The notes under the pieces: generated by a model
Seen by the model: the letters and a program-made list of their open reading frames with translations, nothing else
Database searches by the model: none
Told to the model about the DNA's origin: nothing
Made by a program: the position numbers and the translations under genes
Part shown: piece by piece, positions 37,101 through 59,767 of the stretch
Numbering within the stretch: the stretch's first letter is position 1
How the letters are laid out: the number at the start of each line of letters is the position of its first letter
NCBI GenBank assembly: GCA_033239005.1
Contig: BSQZ01000015.1
Location: 6,575,001 to 6,639,000 of the forward strand
Direction of reading: 5' to 3'
DNA length: 64,000 bases
From: Lamellibrachia satsuma
Lineage: Eukaryota; Annelida; Polychaeta; Sabellida; Siboglinidae

Positions 37101-40100
37101 CTCATGTGTTCAGGTCTCTCCTTGGCGTTTCATCCAGTACAGTTTGCAGTCCATCATAGAACTGTTGCTTTGTCTCTTCATTATCTCTGTTTGTTGGAGC
37201 ATAACATTGAATCACATTGACGATCCTTTTGAATCTTGAAGGGAATTTGGTATTTCAGAGTGTGGAAGAGAAAGATGAAAGCATGGAAGAAGGGGAAATG
37301 GATGATTTATCTGGGTAAGTTATGATTCCCATACACTACAGCAGTACATCTAGATGATCTGTCATTAAGAAGATTCCTGAATATTATCTTTAGCATGCAT
37401 AGAAGATAACTGTGGCAGCTGTGTATTGTTTATAGGCCATTCGTTTGAAGCAGTTGGTTTGTTTTAGGGCCATTCCTATTGACTACAACCTGTACCACAA
37501 GTTCTGGCAGCTGCAGGACTACTTCAGGAGACCGGCGCAGTGTTATGAGAAAGTGGCATGGAAGACGTTTGCCTCTGTAAGTGATGAAATACATGTAACA
37601 CTTATTGCTGTAGTTGGAAACAGACATAAATACATACGTTTCCATTGTCAGAGTGAGAATAGATAAATTTACACGGAAGTGCAAATTTCAAATAAAAATG
37701 TTGTCAAATTAATAAACAAACAAACATTAAGTACCAGCAGAATGGACATTTTTATTTCATAATTGTATAATTTATTTGTTGGATACAGATAAATGTTTCT
37801 GGTAATAAAATAAATCTTACACTGGCTACTTGGCGATTATATTGGGTAGCTATAGTGTTAAAGAAAAATTGTGTGCTGTTCAGATTTCACTCAAATGAAT
37901 ACACATCTTGATATAGATGCCATTCATTACTGTTTTCATTAAAATTCAGATGTACATTTATTTTACTACCAATATTTGTTATTTCACTGTGTTAAACATA
38001 CATGTTTACAATTTAAACTTTTATCATTTCAATCAATAAAATAAAAAGAAACACTTTCTGCAGCATGTATCATAGTTGTGAGACGTCAGAAATCATTATG
38101 ATATTTAGAATAATGTTTTTAGTAATGTTTATGACTTTGATTTAATAACACTGCCACTAATCATCAAAATAGTATTATAATTATGCATTTATTATATATT
38201 TATATTTTATCAGTTTTCAGATGAGGTGCTGAGTTGTTTTGAGAGTTACAAGTTAGATGACCAGAAGGCGCTGAAGCAGAGAGATTTAACACCTGTCCAG
38301 GCCCAGCAGCAGACATACTTTGCCAAGTACCTCACCAGTGAGAAGGCGAGTACTCAGTCTCTGTGTACTTTGTATACTTTACTGAAGGATTGGTTCAGTA
38401 AAACCTGCTCATGGAGGACATCATCGGGACAGCAATATGTTCGTTATGGGCAGTTGTCTGCTATGGAGAAAATGATTACATTGACACTTACTAATGACGC
38501 CATTGTATTTCAACTGCACACATTGATGTTCGCTAGTTGGTGCCACTGTAATATTAATGCTTATGGAGTTTTGCTGCTATGCTGATGACCGATGGAAAGA
38601 TCATCTGAAACTGTCAAGTAGTAACTGATAGAAGATAAGGTGTGAATGTTTACGCAGCTGCCAATCTTGACTCCTGGGATTATTAATGCACGGTGATCAG
38701 CTTGTGCTGGACAATCTCCTGTGTTGTTTGCTTTTTGTCTATGAATAGTTGGCTCTAAATTCGAGTCTGTCCACATTGGTCATGTGCTACAAGTCTTTCT
38801 GGACTTCCAAAAGTGTCCGCTATGAAGAGATGTTAGCTATGACAGGTTTTACTGTACATGTTTATTACTAGGCGAGTCTTTCTCTAATTGAATACAATAA
38901 AGTCAGTACATATGTGATGCATATAACACGTCCCATCTGTCATGTGCTGACAGGGTGGACAGTTCTGTGGTGTACATGTCCTCATTTAGCTGTCATTGAG
39001 CTGGGACTTTACAAACAAAGAACAAAAGACAATGCAGTGTGTTTTTTACGAGAACCATAGTGACCAGTGTTAAGTGTGGTGTGTTGTTAAGACATTGTGC
39101 ATATGGTTGTTGTAGCTGCTGGATCTTCAGTTAAGTGACAGTAACTTCCGTCGTTCGGTGCTGGTCCAGTTTCTCATCCTCTTCCAATACCTAAATGCAC
39201 CGGTCAAGTTCAAGAAGTGAGTCTCACACATATCACGCATGTTGCCATTTCCCGGTTGAATCTTGTAAAAATGACATTGCCTATTCTCTGGTGAAAAGTT
39301 TATCATCCTGGCTTGCCAGCTCTTTATTCCTGTCTGCCATGAAATGTGTCTAAATATGTTACGTTTTGACTATGTCGTACCCTTTTGGTCATTCTGGGAA
39401 TATTTTCTGTTTATCAGTAACAACTGTGGTTTTTATGTGAACCCATTGATTGCTGCTGTCGTTTAGTTTCCTTTAATAGCATTATTTTCTTGCACAGACC
39501 CCAGTTTTCAAAATATTTTGAAATGTCAATGTCTTGTAATTAGGTTAGTAGTGAGGTTTTAAAAGATCTACTTTCTAGACTTGCTACAATTGTAAAATTA
39601 TCATTGTGTTTAATTACAACATGCCTCCACTCTAATGTTTTCTAAAAGATATCACATTGTACTTATCTCTTGATATGATTGTTAATTGTAAGATAATATT
39701 TCTCATTTGTCCATACAATCCCATTGTTTATATGAAGCATTTATCCACAAAATGCATTTAATCCAGTTTGTGCATTTTTAGATAAATCATGTTTTGTATT
39801 GCACATTGTTAAATAGATAGGTAGATGGGTAGATAGGTAAATATATAGATAGATAGATAGATACGTAGATATGTAGATAGATAGATATGTAGATAGATAC
39901 GTAGATAGATAAATAGGAAAACAACTTATTTCATCGGTCAATGGCATGGCGTATAACGCATTTTGCCACAAAGCACTTTTATGTCCACCGCTATCAAATT
40001 AAATTGATGGAAGCCCTAATCCATTCTTAACTCAATTTATGTGGATAGACACTTCATATTATGATACTGTTGCAACTATATCCAGCTCCAGTCAAGTGCT

Positions 40101-43100
40101 GGTCGAGGACCAAGCCGGATGGGTCAAAAAGACTAATGACCGCGTCTACTCCATTCTCCGTGAGACCCCACCAGATGGAGCCACATTTGCAGCCACTACA
40201 GAGGTGAGGAGCAAAACATATTATCCTACAGAATACTGGGATTATTTATTAAACTTAGTGAAACATTCAGTGCACGTTTGATAATCTATTATATGTTCGG
40301 CATGTTTGTTTTAGTTGGAGATCTGTTACAGCTGCACTTGGTATGTTGAACAGTTTACAGTCAGTTAACTGCAGATTCACAGCTTTAGATGTGTGATGAA
40401 CCATTGTGGGGAATGCACTCAGAACCATACAGGATGCTTAGAATGTCTTGTGTATATGAACTGCCCTCTTATTTAGTTACATAATTACTTAAAGTCTCTG
40501 ATGTGACATATAAGAACTAGAGTGAATTACTTGGAACTAGAGTAAATTACTTGGAACCGGAGTGAATTACTTGTGTCTTTCAGCACATGCTTGCGAGGGA
40601 AGAGAACTGGAGCGTGTGGAAGAATGATGGGTGTGCGAGCTATGTCCGTGAGAAAGTTCCAGCACCCTCCAAGACCCAGGCTGGCAGGCAAGTACTGCAG
40701 CAATGTGTCCTTATGCTGATCCATCAACACAGGATATCTGTGTTGGCGTTACTAGCTGTGGCAGGTAACTCGGGTACCCACTGTCAATACATCGTCTCTC
40801 TGCCATTTACTTCGTCTAGATATAGTTGTACACTGGAACAGATTGGTATAGTGTTATACACTGGAACAGTGTAGTGTGTCAAGCTAAAATAAGAATTTTT
40901 TTGCACTGTAAATGAATAGCTTTAATATGATATGTTAATTCCAGGGCCAAGAAACGTAGTTTGGGGGAGGATCTCAAAGCTAGTGGTGGCAAGCTTATCA
41001 AGATGGGTAACTCGGAGTTGACCCGTCTCTGGAACCTGTGTCCAGACAACATGGAGGCGTGTCGGTCAAGCAACAGGTCAGTGGCTCCAGCTAGACCACT
41101 CGAGACATGGCTGTGAGAAAGAATGTTAGTTATGAATGAAAGTTTATTCAATACACACAACACATGTACAAGTACACAGTATGATGTGGTGATGTACAAC
41201 ACATGTACAAGTACACAGTATGATGTGATGTACAACACATGTACAAGTACACAGTATGATGTGGTGATGTGGCATAGCTTGTTACTTATAAATGTGCTAT
41301 GTACATCTTGAGACAGTAGAATAAAAAATTATGTGTTTGTTAATAAAATATGTTACATTTTATTTATTTACATGCATTTATACTTTTTACAAGGCTTTTA
41401 TTCTTTATTAATATTGGTATGTAAATCTGGGTAAGAAAAAATGCTTTGTTTGTAAGAGGCTCTAACTTCACTGTTATATTATTGATCAGAATTTCTCTGT
41501 GTTCAAGAATTGCTGCGTTATGTTTATGCAATAATTTGTTTGTTTTAATTTTTTTTGTCTATGAAGTATATGTTTTCATTCTGTGCTTTCACTGATGTCC
41601 TACAGAAACTTCTTGCCACCAATGGAAGAATTCTTTGAAGAGGCTATAGAACAGGCAGACCCCGAGGCCATGATTGAAGATACCTACAAGTAAGTCACAT
41701 TTTAAAATAGCAAACGTTTAAAATCAGTTAAACAATTTAATTCATCATTATAAAAAAAATGTATATTAAAAAAGTTGTATATTAGTGTGTGTGTGCGTGT
41801 GCGTGTGCGTGTGTGTAATTAAGTACATAAGACTTGATGTGACTGTTGTATTGACAGACTAGTGAACAAGAAGGGTTACGCGTGGAAGGCATTGCGACTA
41901 CTGGCTCTGCGCAGTGCCTATTTCTTCGCCCAGCAGCCATCCATTGGCCAACCTAAGCCACTTGCGCAGTACCTCGAACAGATGATCAGCAAACTAGCTA
42001 AGGACATGCCAGTAGGTGAAACGGTCAATGTGTCAAACTGCCAGTTGGTATAATGTGAGCTGGAAAATTACAAACTTTGTAAGTTTTCAAGAATACATGC
42101 CATGAACATAACGTAAATATAGTGGTTACCTTTCAAAATCTTACAGTATCATCTCGGTACCTTCATTGGCATCAACATGCACAGGCTGTCGTTGTCCTGT
42201 CACTATGGTCATGATAATGTTGGGAAGGTTGTAGCCTCCGTCTGTATTCAATGTTGACTACTTCTTTGAACTCAGATGAAGCATAAACTTGAATCTGTGC
42301 ACAGCACGACCTGTATAGCATTACTAATACACTACTAATCTTCATGCTTTATTTGATATTTTGAGGACCTAATTCTGTGATGTGCAAATTAATCTCTTTC
42401 TGTTTTGTACCTTTAGCTGAGAAACTTACCTCTGTGTTGTTGGATGTAAATTGTAAATTACTCTAATAGTGGCCGTATGACCATTTCTACATCTCCCCCA
42501 TGATGTTGTAGGCGCACATGGAAGAAGGGAAGGGGGAAGGTGTGATGGAGGGGAGTGAGGACCAGACTCCAGATGGCCTGGAGAAGGACGAGGCTGGCAG
42601 CAAGGAAGGGCATGAGGAGGAGGGGGAAGACATGTCTGTGGTGACTGATTCCCAGCTGATGGCCATCGCGGAGAGACTCGGCTCAAAGTGGAAACAGCTC
42701 GCCACAGAGTTGAGTTACACGGAGGAGGACATGGCCCAGTTTGAGAGCCCAGAGAGTGACACAACGTCTGCCCTCAGTATGCTCAGCACATGGAAGGTTG
42801 GTAGCATCATCAGAGTCAGGCCATGGACACGTTGATTCATGTTGTGTTGACATTTTGTTTGTTTGGTGTATATGATGTGTATACACTGGCGCCTTTACAG
42901 TCTTGTTTTCACTTCACCCATTTCATGTGGCATAGATTTTTGATGTTAGGTCGATAAATAAGTAAATTTACCAAATCAAGTATGTTTACGAATAATATTA
43001 CAGTAATAATACCTTTATATCGATAGTTCAATTTACTATTAATAGTATTGCATTGTCCCATTAACTATTGCAATGCATTGATAATTCGATGTATTATTGC

Positions 43101-44086
43101 ACCTTTACTACACAGGGGGTGTTATTACAATCATTCTACACAGGGGGTCTTGTTACAGCCCTTCTACACAGGGGGGTCTTGTTACAGCCATTCTACACAG
43201 GGGGTGTTGTTGCAGCCCTACTACACACGGGGTGTTGTTACTGGTGTACTACACAGGGGTGTTGTTACATCCATTCTACACAGGGGGGTCTTGTTACATC
43301 CATTCTACACAGGTGGTGTTGTTACAGCCCTACTACACAGGGGTGTTGTTACAGCCCTACTACACAGGGGTGTTGTTGCAGCACTACTACACAGGGGGTG
43401 TTGTTGCAGCACTACTACACACGGGGTGTTGTTACAGCCCTACTACACACGGGGTGTTGTTACAGCCCTACTACACAGGGGTGTTGTTGCAGCACTACTA
43501 CACAGATGTCTTGTTACAGCCCTACTACACAGGGGTGTTGTTACAGCCCTACTACACAGGGGTGTTGTTGCAGCACTACTACACAGGGGTGTTGTTACAG
43601 CCCTACTACACAGGGGTGTTGTTGCAGCACTACTACACAGATGTCTTGTTACAGCCCTACTACACAGGGGTGTTGTTGCAGCACTACTACACACGGGGTG
43701 TTGTTACAGCCCTACTACACAGGGTGTGTTGTTGCATTGCAGACGTTACTGGCCTACTACACAGATGTCTTGTTACAGCCATTCTACACAGGGGGTGTTG
43801 TTACAGCCCTACTACACGTGGGAGTTGTTGCAGCCTTACTACACAGGGGGGTGTTGTTATAGCCCTACTAAACAGGGGTGTGTTGTTACAGCCCTACTAC
43901 ACAGGGGAGTTGTTACAGCCCTACTACACAGGGGAGTTGTTACAGCCCTACTACACAGGGTGTGTTGTTGCGTTGCAGACGAATGACCCGGGTAGGACGA
44001 GTGTATCAGACCTGAGACTGGCTCTGAAAGAGATCGGCCAGACTGCCATTGCTGCCAGCGTATTTGGTGACAAAGAGGACATGTGA
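22157..44086 (+). CDS. THOC1: THO complex subunit 1 (THOC1/HPR1-like), 19 exons, 661 aa
   Basis: THOC1 is a core subunit of the nuclear THO/TREX complex coupling transcription, splicing and mRNA export. Exons: 22157-22207, 31756-31829, 32167-32227, 32919-32985, 33589-33707, 33954-34002, 36232-36327, 36786-36871, 37259-37314, 37468-37576, 38214-38345, 39116-39216, 40086-40203, 40584-40687, 40945-41076, 41606-41689, 41858-42011, 42512-42796, 43979-44086. Phases are consistent throughout; 661 residues against about 657 in human. Landmarks: [111 protein letters not shown], and a C-terminal death domain (about residues 555-660: [19 protein letters not shown] ... [14 protein letters not shown]). 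The Met in ACATGG opens exon 1. Donors after exons 7, 11 and 14 are GC (GCAAGC, GCGAGT, GCAAGT). Intron 1 is about 9.5 kb and full of transposons. Confidence 0.95.
24578..26712. mobile_element. hAT-like element in THOC1 intron 1, carrying a minisatellite
   Basis: The ends are CAGACCTG (24578-24585) and its reverse complement (26705-26712), with flanking 8-mers CCATATGG and CCAAATGG, a target duplication with one mismatch. Both ends contain degenerate GTACTCATACTC-type subterminal repeats (24590-24750 and 26570-26700), a usual layout for hAT elements. The 2.1-kb interior contains the 83-bp minisatellite and no transposase. The flanks (24100-24240 and 26930-27060) share AATAGTAATAG repeats and may be ends of an older element into which this one inserted. 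Confidence 0.65.
24843..25766. repeat. 83-bp minisatellite, about 11 copies
   Basis: Unit: ACTATGATACCAGTGAGTCC then CAGTACCTCCAGAGACAGTT, ACCCCCCTTACCATGCTACA and CCCCATGGTGGCATTCTCCC ATG. Copies are nearly identical and vary mainly in the length of the C-run (82 or 83 bp), which produces staggered 65-codon frames that are not genes. Confidence 0.95.
27079..28759. mobile_element. hAT element with perfect 8-bp TSD in THOC1 intron 1
   Basis: Starts CAGGGTTGGCATG and ends with the complement of CAGGGTTGACTG; flanked on both sides by CTAATAAT (27071-27078 and 28760-28767). The subterminal regions are packed with AAGTACTTT/ACTTGAGTA motifs. 1681 bp, no recognisable transposase; a minus-strand 77-codon frame at 27363-27130 is not recognisable. 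Contains a nested MITE at 28200-28371. Confidence 0.88.
28200..28371. mobile_element. 172-bp MITE nested in the hAT element
   Basis: The ends GGGTTGCGGTCACTTGCCCC and (complement) GGGTGTAGGTCATTTGCCCC form an imperfect 20-bp inverted repeat, followed inside by further copies of GGTCTTTTGCCCCT in both orientations. The direct repeat TATTACCTC flanks both sides (28191-28199, 28372-28380), a 9-bp target duplication. The superfamily is uncertain from ends alone. Confidence 0.8.
30960..31240. repeat. 35-bp minisatellite, about 8 copies
   Basis: Unit CACATAGTGTACAGCCTGTA then CTTCAAAAGTATGAC, alternating between AAAAGTATG and AAAAGGATG variants. Lies in THOC1 intron 1, about 500 bp before exon 2. 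Confidence 0.92.
34092..35954. repeat. Two copies of a 932-bp block built of a 26-34 bp minisatellite
   Basis: Within THOC1 intron 6, units of GGACAGTTGTAGAACGTGAG then GTTGAAACTAGACT (optionally CTGAGAG) repeat about 26 times per block. The whole block 34092-35023, including its non-repetitive ends (AGTCAGAAACACC and TTTTCTCTTTCTCAGTTAAG then AAACTCCAAAAT), is repeated in tandem at 35024-35954 with very few differences. Confidence 0.93.
39812..39917. repeat. (GATA)n microsatellite
   Basis: Degenerate GATA tetramers (TAGATAGATAGATAGATACG and variants) in THOC1 intron 12. Confidence 0.92.
41138..41270. repeat. About 40-bp tandem repeat, 3 copies
   Basis: Unit ACACATGTACAAGTACACAG then TATGATGTGGTGATGTACA, in THOC1 intron 15 just after exon 15. 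Confidence 0.85.
43110..43975. repeat. 27-bp minisatellite running into the acceptor of THOC1 exon 19
   Basis: About 32 units of CCCTACTACACAGGGGTGTT then GTTACAG. The last unit, GGGTGTGTTGTTGCGTTGCAG, is the 3' splice site of exon 19. Every unit ends in TTRCAG. One internal unit (43727-43746) also repeats GCATTGCAGACG, an imperfect copy of the exon junction. No stop codon interrupts the frame that leads into exon 19. Confidence 0.93.
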
Positions 44087-45829
44087 ATGTCACCAGTGAT
44101 GCCAATGCATCATTCATGTTGGCATGGATGTCACCAGTGACACGTCATTCATGTCTAAGCGAGACAGACCAATGCTGCAGACTCCTGCTCCACAGCACCC
44201 TCTGGCTGCAGATTGGTGAAACATCTTCGATGCTTCAACGAAGCAGACCATTACTTGGATGTTAGAGAACACTTTCGTGTTGTAATGAAGTTTTGTCCTG
44301 TGTTGGCCAGTTCAGTTGCAATATAGGGATCTCTCTTTAAATCACCTTACTGCGTGGGTCATCCTATTATGTGGGTTTTTGTTGGCGCCTCAAATGTAAT
44401 TCTTGGCTGTATCTCAGTACCACTGTTGGATGTACAATGTTTTTATACAGTCGTTAAAGCAGCACCATCCTGGTTTCAGATTAGAGTCAGTGAGCTCATG
44501 ACGGGCTATACATTTACACTTGGATCTTTAGTTCCCCTGGCATAGAACCACTGAACTAGCCCACCTCGCCAGTTAGTCTTATTACAACTACACTGTCTGG
44601 AAAGAAATCTGATGGGAAACAAGCTGGCACGTCCTAAGGTTAGATTTGACATGCAAAGGTGGTGCATAGGAAACTAATATTGGGAAATATCTCAAGAAGT
44701 TGTGTTTAACTGAAAAGTTCTATTTGGCTTATATGTTAAAATGTAATGAGTAAGGCTTTGATAATAACTAGGACGAAAGCTAATGTTGGGAAATATCTTA
44801 AGTTGTGAACTGAACAAGTTCTATTTAATTTATGCATTTAAAATGTATCGGGTACAGCTTTGATGACAGCTAGGACGTCATGTCCACAACACATGTATAT
44901 ATTACAGTTTTGTATAATAAAATGTATAATTATCTGGATACATATGTATGAGATTGATAAAACTCGGAAGAGAATGTGCATATAAAATGTCGCTTTATTT
45001 CTCTACAACTACACATTGAGAACACTAGAGCTGCAACCATTACAAGTGCTGCCACCTGTGGTCCAATTATGCCATACATGGCAATAATAGCAATAATACG
45101 TTTTTACACAAACTCTTGCGCGACTCTCAAGCTTCATCATAACGACACTTCCATTGACCCAATCTCCACAAAAGATTTCGCCTTTGTGCAAAACTGCCGA
45201 GTCAAGACACTGCACTGATTCTGTCTCGTCAGAAAATACATATTCATAACTCGCAACAGCTAACAACTGTAGTTTTCACATTATTAGTGCATCTGTATCA
45301 ATAAAATGTCTGATTTGCAAACAGGAAGCTCCATGCAGCATCAAAGCTCAATAAATATTCATTTCTACAGAGAGAAACGCAACCAAAAATAAAGACACTG
45401 AAATAGTTTAGGCACATTTTAACCACAACATTTTGCCACATGATTTGTGTAGAAACGGCTTTAATTTCTTGTCTTTCACTTAGAGTGCCTATTGACAATA
45501 CACATAATTGCACTGCCTTGTCTTGTGTGCGAGATTAATGCATTTGTATAACATATTAATTATTATAGCTATGTAGATAATAATAGCTACAGATAATTTT
45601 GATTCAAAAGAATTTTGTCTAATAACAAAAACATTCAGTGAACATATTCACGTAATGGCATTGTTCATACAAGATTGCATGAATAATGCATGATGTTTAC
45701 AGACAAGCAATATGTAATCGCTACAAATGCCTATGCCTACTACATACTTAACAAAATAGACCACTAATGTAATATATTACATTTCAACAACTTTCCAAGT
45801 TCTTTCAACATTTAAAAATGCTGTGTACA
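44087..45829. other. THOC1 3' UTR and intergenic tail-to-tail region
   Basis: A candidate THOC1 polyadenylation signal lies at 44916-44921 (AATAAA). A minus-strand AATAAA (forward TTTATT, 44994-44999) lies about 75 bp further on and could end a long kinase 3' UTR; if so the two transcripts finish almost back to back. No other gene is seen; short ORFs here are unconvincing. Confidence 0.4.
44916..44921 (+). terminator. Candidate polyadenylation signal of THOC1
   Basis: AATAAA 830 bp after the stop codon. The site is a consensus match only. Confidence 0.45.
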
Positions 45830-46475
45830 CAGGTGGGTCCACCAATGGAACACACACAGTCCATTCATGGAACACACAGGTGGGCCCACCTATGGAACAC
45901 ACACACACACACACAAGTCCATTCATGGAACACACAGGCAGGCCCACCAATGGAACACACACAAGTCCATTCATGGAACACACAGGCAGGCCCACCTATG
46001 GAATACACACTCAAGTCTATTCATGGAACACACAGGCAGGCCCACCTATGGAACACATACGCAAGTCCATTCATGGAACACACAAAGTCCACTCATGGAA
46101 CACAGAGACGGGCCCACCTACAGAACACATGCAAGTCCATTCATGGTCCATCCACGAAACAAACCCATGTCCATTCAAGGAACGCACACACACACAAGTC
46201 CACTCATGGAACAGACACGCAGGCCCATACATAGGTAAGCCCATCCATGGAACACACACATAAATCCATTCATGGAACACACGGACAAGTTCACCACAGA
46301 ACTTGTGCAGGCCCGCCCTGGGAACACATGCCTCGGACTACTTATGAAGGCCTGCCCTGAAAACACATGCCTTGGGCCATTTATGCAAGCCTGCTGTTGG
46401 AACACAAACCCCGGGCCACTTATGCAGGCCCACCCTTGGCACACATGCCTAGAGCCATTTACCAGGCCAGCCTTT
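45830..46475. repeat. Two related minisatellites (CCATTCATGGAACACACA and AGGCCCRCCYTGGAACACATGCC types)
   Basis: 45830-46290 alternates TCCATTCATGGAACACACAG and GCAGGCCCACCTATGGAACA modules; 46300-46475 has five copies of a degenerate unit (TTATGCAGGCCCRCCCTGGR then ACACATGCCTNGGGCCA). All long frames through it are repeat products. If the kinase 3' UTR is long this array would be transcribed. Confidence 0.9.
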
Positions 46476-47674
46476 CAACTACATGCAGAAGATGGAAATG
46501 TTTTCTCACTTTATTAAATACAAGTTTTCAGGATCAGAACGTAAGCCGTACATGAACGTGTGTTAAACTGCAATGTAAATTTCGTTATATCATTGATGAT
46601 TTTTTGTACACCTACTTATTCAGTAATTATTATTTGTACACAAAATGACACAACAAAGTAAATATATGTCACACCAACATGGCAGGGCGGGGGGGGCATT
46701 GTACAGTCTGGAATGGTTGTCCAAATTTTTGTTTAATACATTTGAAAATGGTAGCAGTAGATTCATTTAAAAATCTTGCCATACTTTGAGCAGAATCACC
46801 ACAAATATGTGAGTCTATGTGAGTACACCCACTGATGAAGGCATCCCAATATATCACTTAGCTAGCGCCCCCTGAGCCCAGCTACACCTACAGAACACAT
46901 GAAACTAATAGGTGCAGCCCATCAATATTTACATTTTTTGCCCTGTAACAGATAGTACTGAGGACTCTGCTTAATATAATTCAAGCCAGAGCAATTAGAT
47001 TCTATTAAGTTGTTGATTCACTTAAGCAGCACATTTTAACAGAGAATGATTAAGTCCCAGCTAATATGTTTGATTCAATTAAATGACTGATTCTGTTATC
47101 TGTGATTTTGTTAAGCGGAGTCCACCATATCATGAAACATAACTTCATACCTTTATATAACTCATTCAAAAGTTACAATATCTTAAGAGGATACGTACAC
47201 ATTTATGAAACGCACATCTAAACATCTGTAGGAAGAAGTGTTGCTAGATATAGCTACTACTACTACTGCTACTACTGCCAGTGATTCAGCAACTGTAGCA
47301 TGTTATATACAATACAGACATGTATAAACAACATCTTTTTGTGAAATATACATATTCCTCAAATGACAACTTCAATCCAAGTTAAACAACTTCGTCAGAC
47401 ACTGAATATGTATCTCTGGTGTATAATTGTGATACATCAAGATTAAAAACATACCAGGTAAATACTTTGTTCAGGTTTCACGATTACTTGTGCACATACA
47501 ACTGCAAGATTCACGATTCTCGTAAACGCACAAGTTGAAAGAGAGTTGGATTAGTCCAACAGAAGCAGACATAGTCTAAAGGGGCCTTTTCAAAATTATA
47601 TAAATTTACCTTTCTTGGTGGCATTTTGAAACTTTTAAATTTGTTGTACTCTCAACTGAGAACAGTGGCCTGAC
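46476..47674. other. No gene recognised
   Basis: AT-rich; a short (TAC)n run at about 47257-47280. Nothing else stands out. Confidence 0.4.
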
Positions 47675-47991
47675 CCCCGGGGGTACTCCCTATATTCAGG
47701 TATACCTGTATGTGCTGTGCAAATGCCCGTTTTTGGCCATTTTCTCTCTCTGTCTGTAGAAAAACGTAAATTTTCTCTCTTTGTGCCCCCAATTAAACCT
47801 GATAATTCTCTCTTTCATCAAAGAGGAAATTTCCCAATGAAAACGTTCCGCCCGGGCTTACCTTACACTTATAGATATTAGATAAATTGTTCAATAATTC
47901 TCTTGGCGACCCTAAATTTCTTGATTTCTCTCTCTCTCCATGGGGCTCTGGTGGCACACCCCCACCACTTTGGTATGACACTACCCCGGGG
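47675..47991. mobile_element. 317-bp MITE with CCCCGGGG ends and 7-bp TSD
   Basis: The ends CCCCGGGGGTACTCCC and ...AGTGTCATACC-type complement CCCCGGGGTAGTGTC form a short inverted repeat; the direct repeat GCCTGAC flanks both sides (47668-47674, 47992-47998). The interior has repeated TTTTCTCTCT motifs. I recall similar GGGGGTACTCCC repeats in marine invertebrate genomes. The superfamily is not determined. Confidence 0.65.
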
Positions 47992-47998
47992 GCCTGAC

Positions 47999-48860
47999 TT
48001 GTGTTAGTTGTCTCATTGTCATAGGAGCAAGACAGAGGACACACGCACAACATGAAACACTGCAGAATCCCAACAACAACTGCATTGTCCTCGTTGACAA
48101 GTCAACCAATTCACGTTTTTACATCTTAATTATATATTTACAGACATGCACAGCTGACAGCGAGAAAACGACACAGGGCTGTTGAAGAGCTTTGAGAGAA
48201 GACCACACCAGTAATCATGCACTGTGTACAACACGCATTAATACAGACAGAGAAGTCAAGATGAGAGACCATCAGCCTAAAGCTGACTACACACAGTGGC
48301 TGACATACACAGTGCACATACTTGGTCAACATGTTACACTGCCCTGCATACAGTTCCTTCTAAAAGCAATATGACAGAGAACCCGGTCATCATTCATGAA
48401 CTCCGATGTCTCTTACAAACTTAACTTACAACCCCATCCTTTGGGACACAGCAATATCACACTGCTGATTCCATGACTAAGTTCAACTGTCTCCACTGTG
48501 TGGCTGTATTAGTCTATGTCAGTAGCTTGTGGCATTTGTTTTGAACAACTCACCCCAACTAATGCACATGTGCTTGACACAACCCAAGGCCCTTGCACCA
48601 ATAACAATACCTTGCTTACACCCGCCTGTATGAAAGCGTCTATTGGTTGTGTGCAGCAAGAGGCTGGTGTCTGCCATAGGAATCAAACTGAAACACTGCG
48701 GCTGCATTGTTGACTCAGTCGCTGCTTCAACATCGACTCCAAATATAAGGCGACTAGCAAACTGACTTCACGGCCCAACGACTATGCACTGACAAAAACA
48801 ACTTCACTCACAAAACCAGAAAGTGTGAACATAATTCCAATCATGTCCTTGTAGCAGTGT
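47999..48860. other. No gene recognised (downstream of the kinase gene)
   Basis: Low-complexity-free sequence without convincing ORFs; probably kinase 3' UTR or intergenic. Confidence 0.35.
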
Positions 48861-49042
48861 CTGCCACCAGGTGTCGCCACTGTTACACGAGCGCTCACCA
48901 GGTACGAATATTCGACAGTGAAAGCATAGTTCTGTAGTATGCCACCAGGTGGCATGAAGACTCGACATTGAAAGCACTGTGTCCACCAGTCGGCATGGGT
49001 GGTGTACATTGAAAGCACAACTACAATTGCTGCCACCAGAGG

Positions 49043-49045
<3 letters not shown>
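48861..49045. promoter_or_regulatory. Cluster of CTCF-like CCACCAGRKGKC motifs
   Basis: TGCCACCAGGTGTCGC (48862-48877), GCCACCAGGTGGCA (48941-48954), GTCCACCAGTCGGCA (about 48981-48995) and GCCACCAGAGGTCA (49032-49045) resemble the core CTCF site. Between them ACATTGAAAGCAC-type sequence recurs three times, so the cluster is also a degenerate tandem repeat. The last one overlaps the kinase stop codon. Binding is inferred from motif similarity only. Confidence 0.35.

Positions 49046-59767
<10,722 letters not shown>

Noticed and set aside
43443..43694. Minus-strand repeat ORF ([16 protein letters not shown] units)
   Set aside because: Antisense of the 27-bp minisatellite in THOC1 intron 18.
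44976..45266. Overlapping 80-85 codon ORFs on both strands
   Set aside because: No homology recognised, no splice or promoter signals; probably UTR or intergenic.
45818..46263. 138-146 codon His/Thr/Pro-rich ORFs
   Set aside because: Three frames are open at once across a minisatellite; composition follows the repeat.
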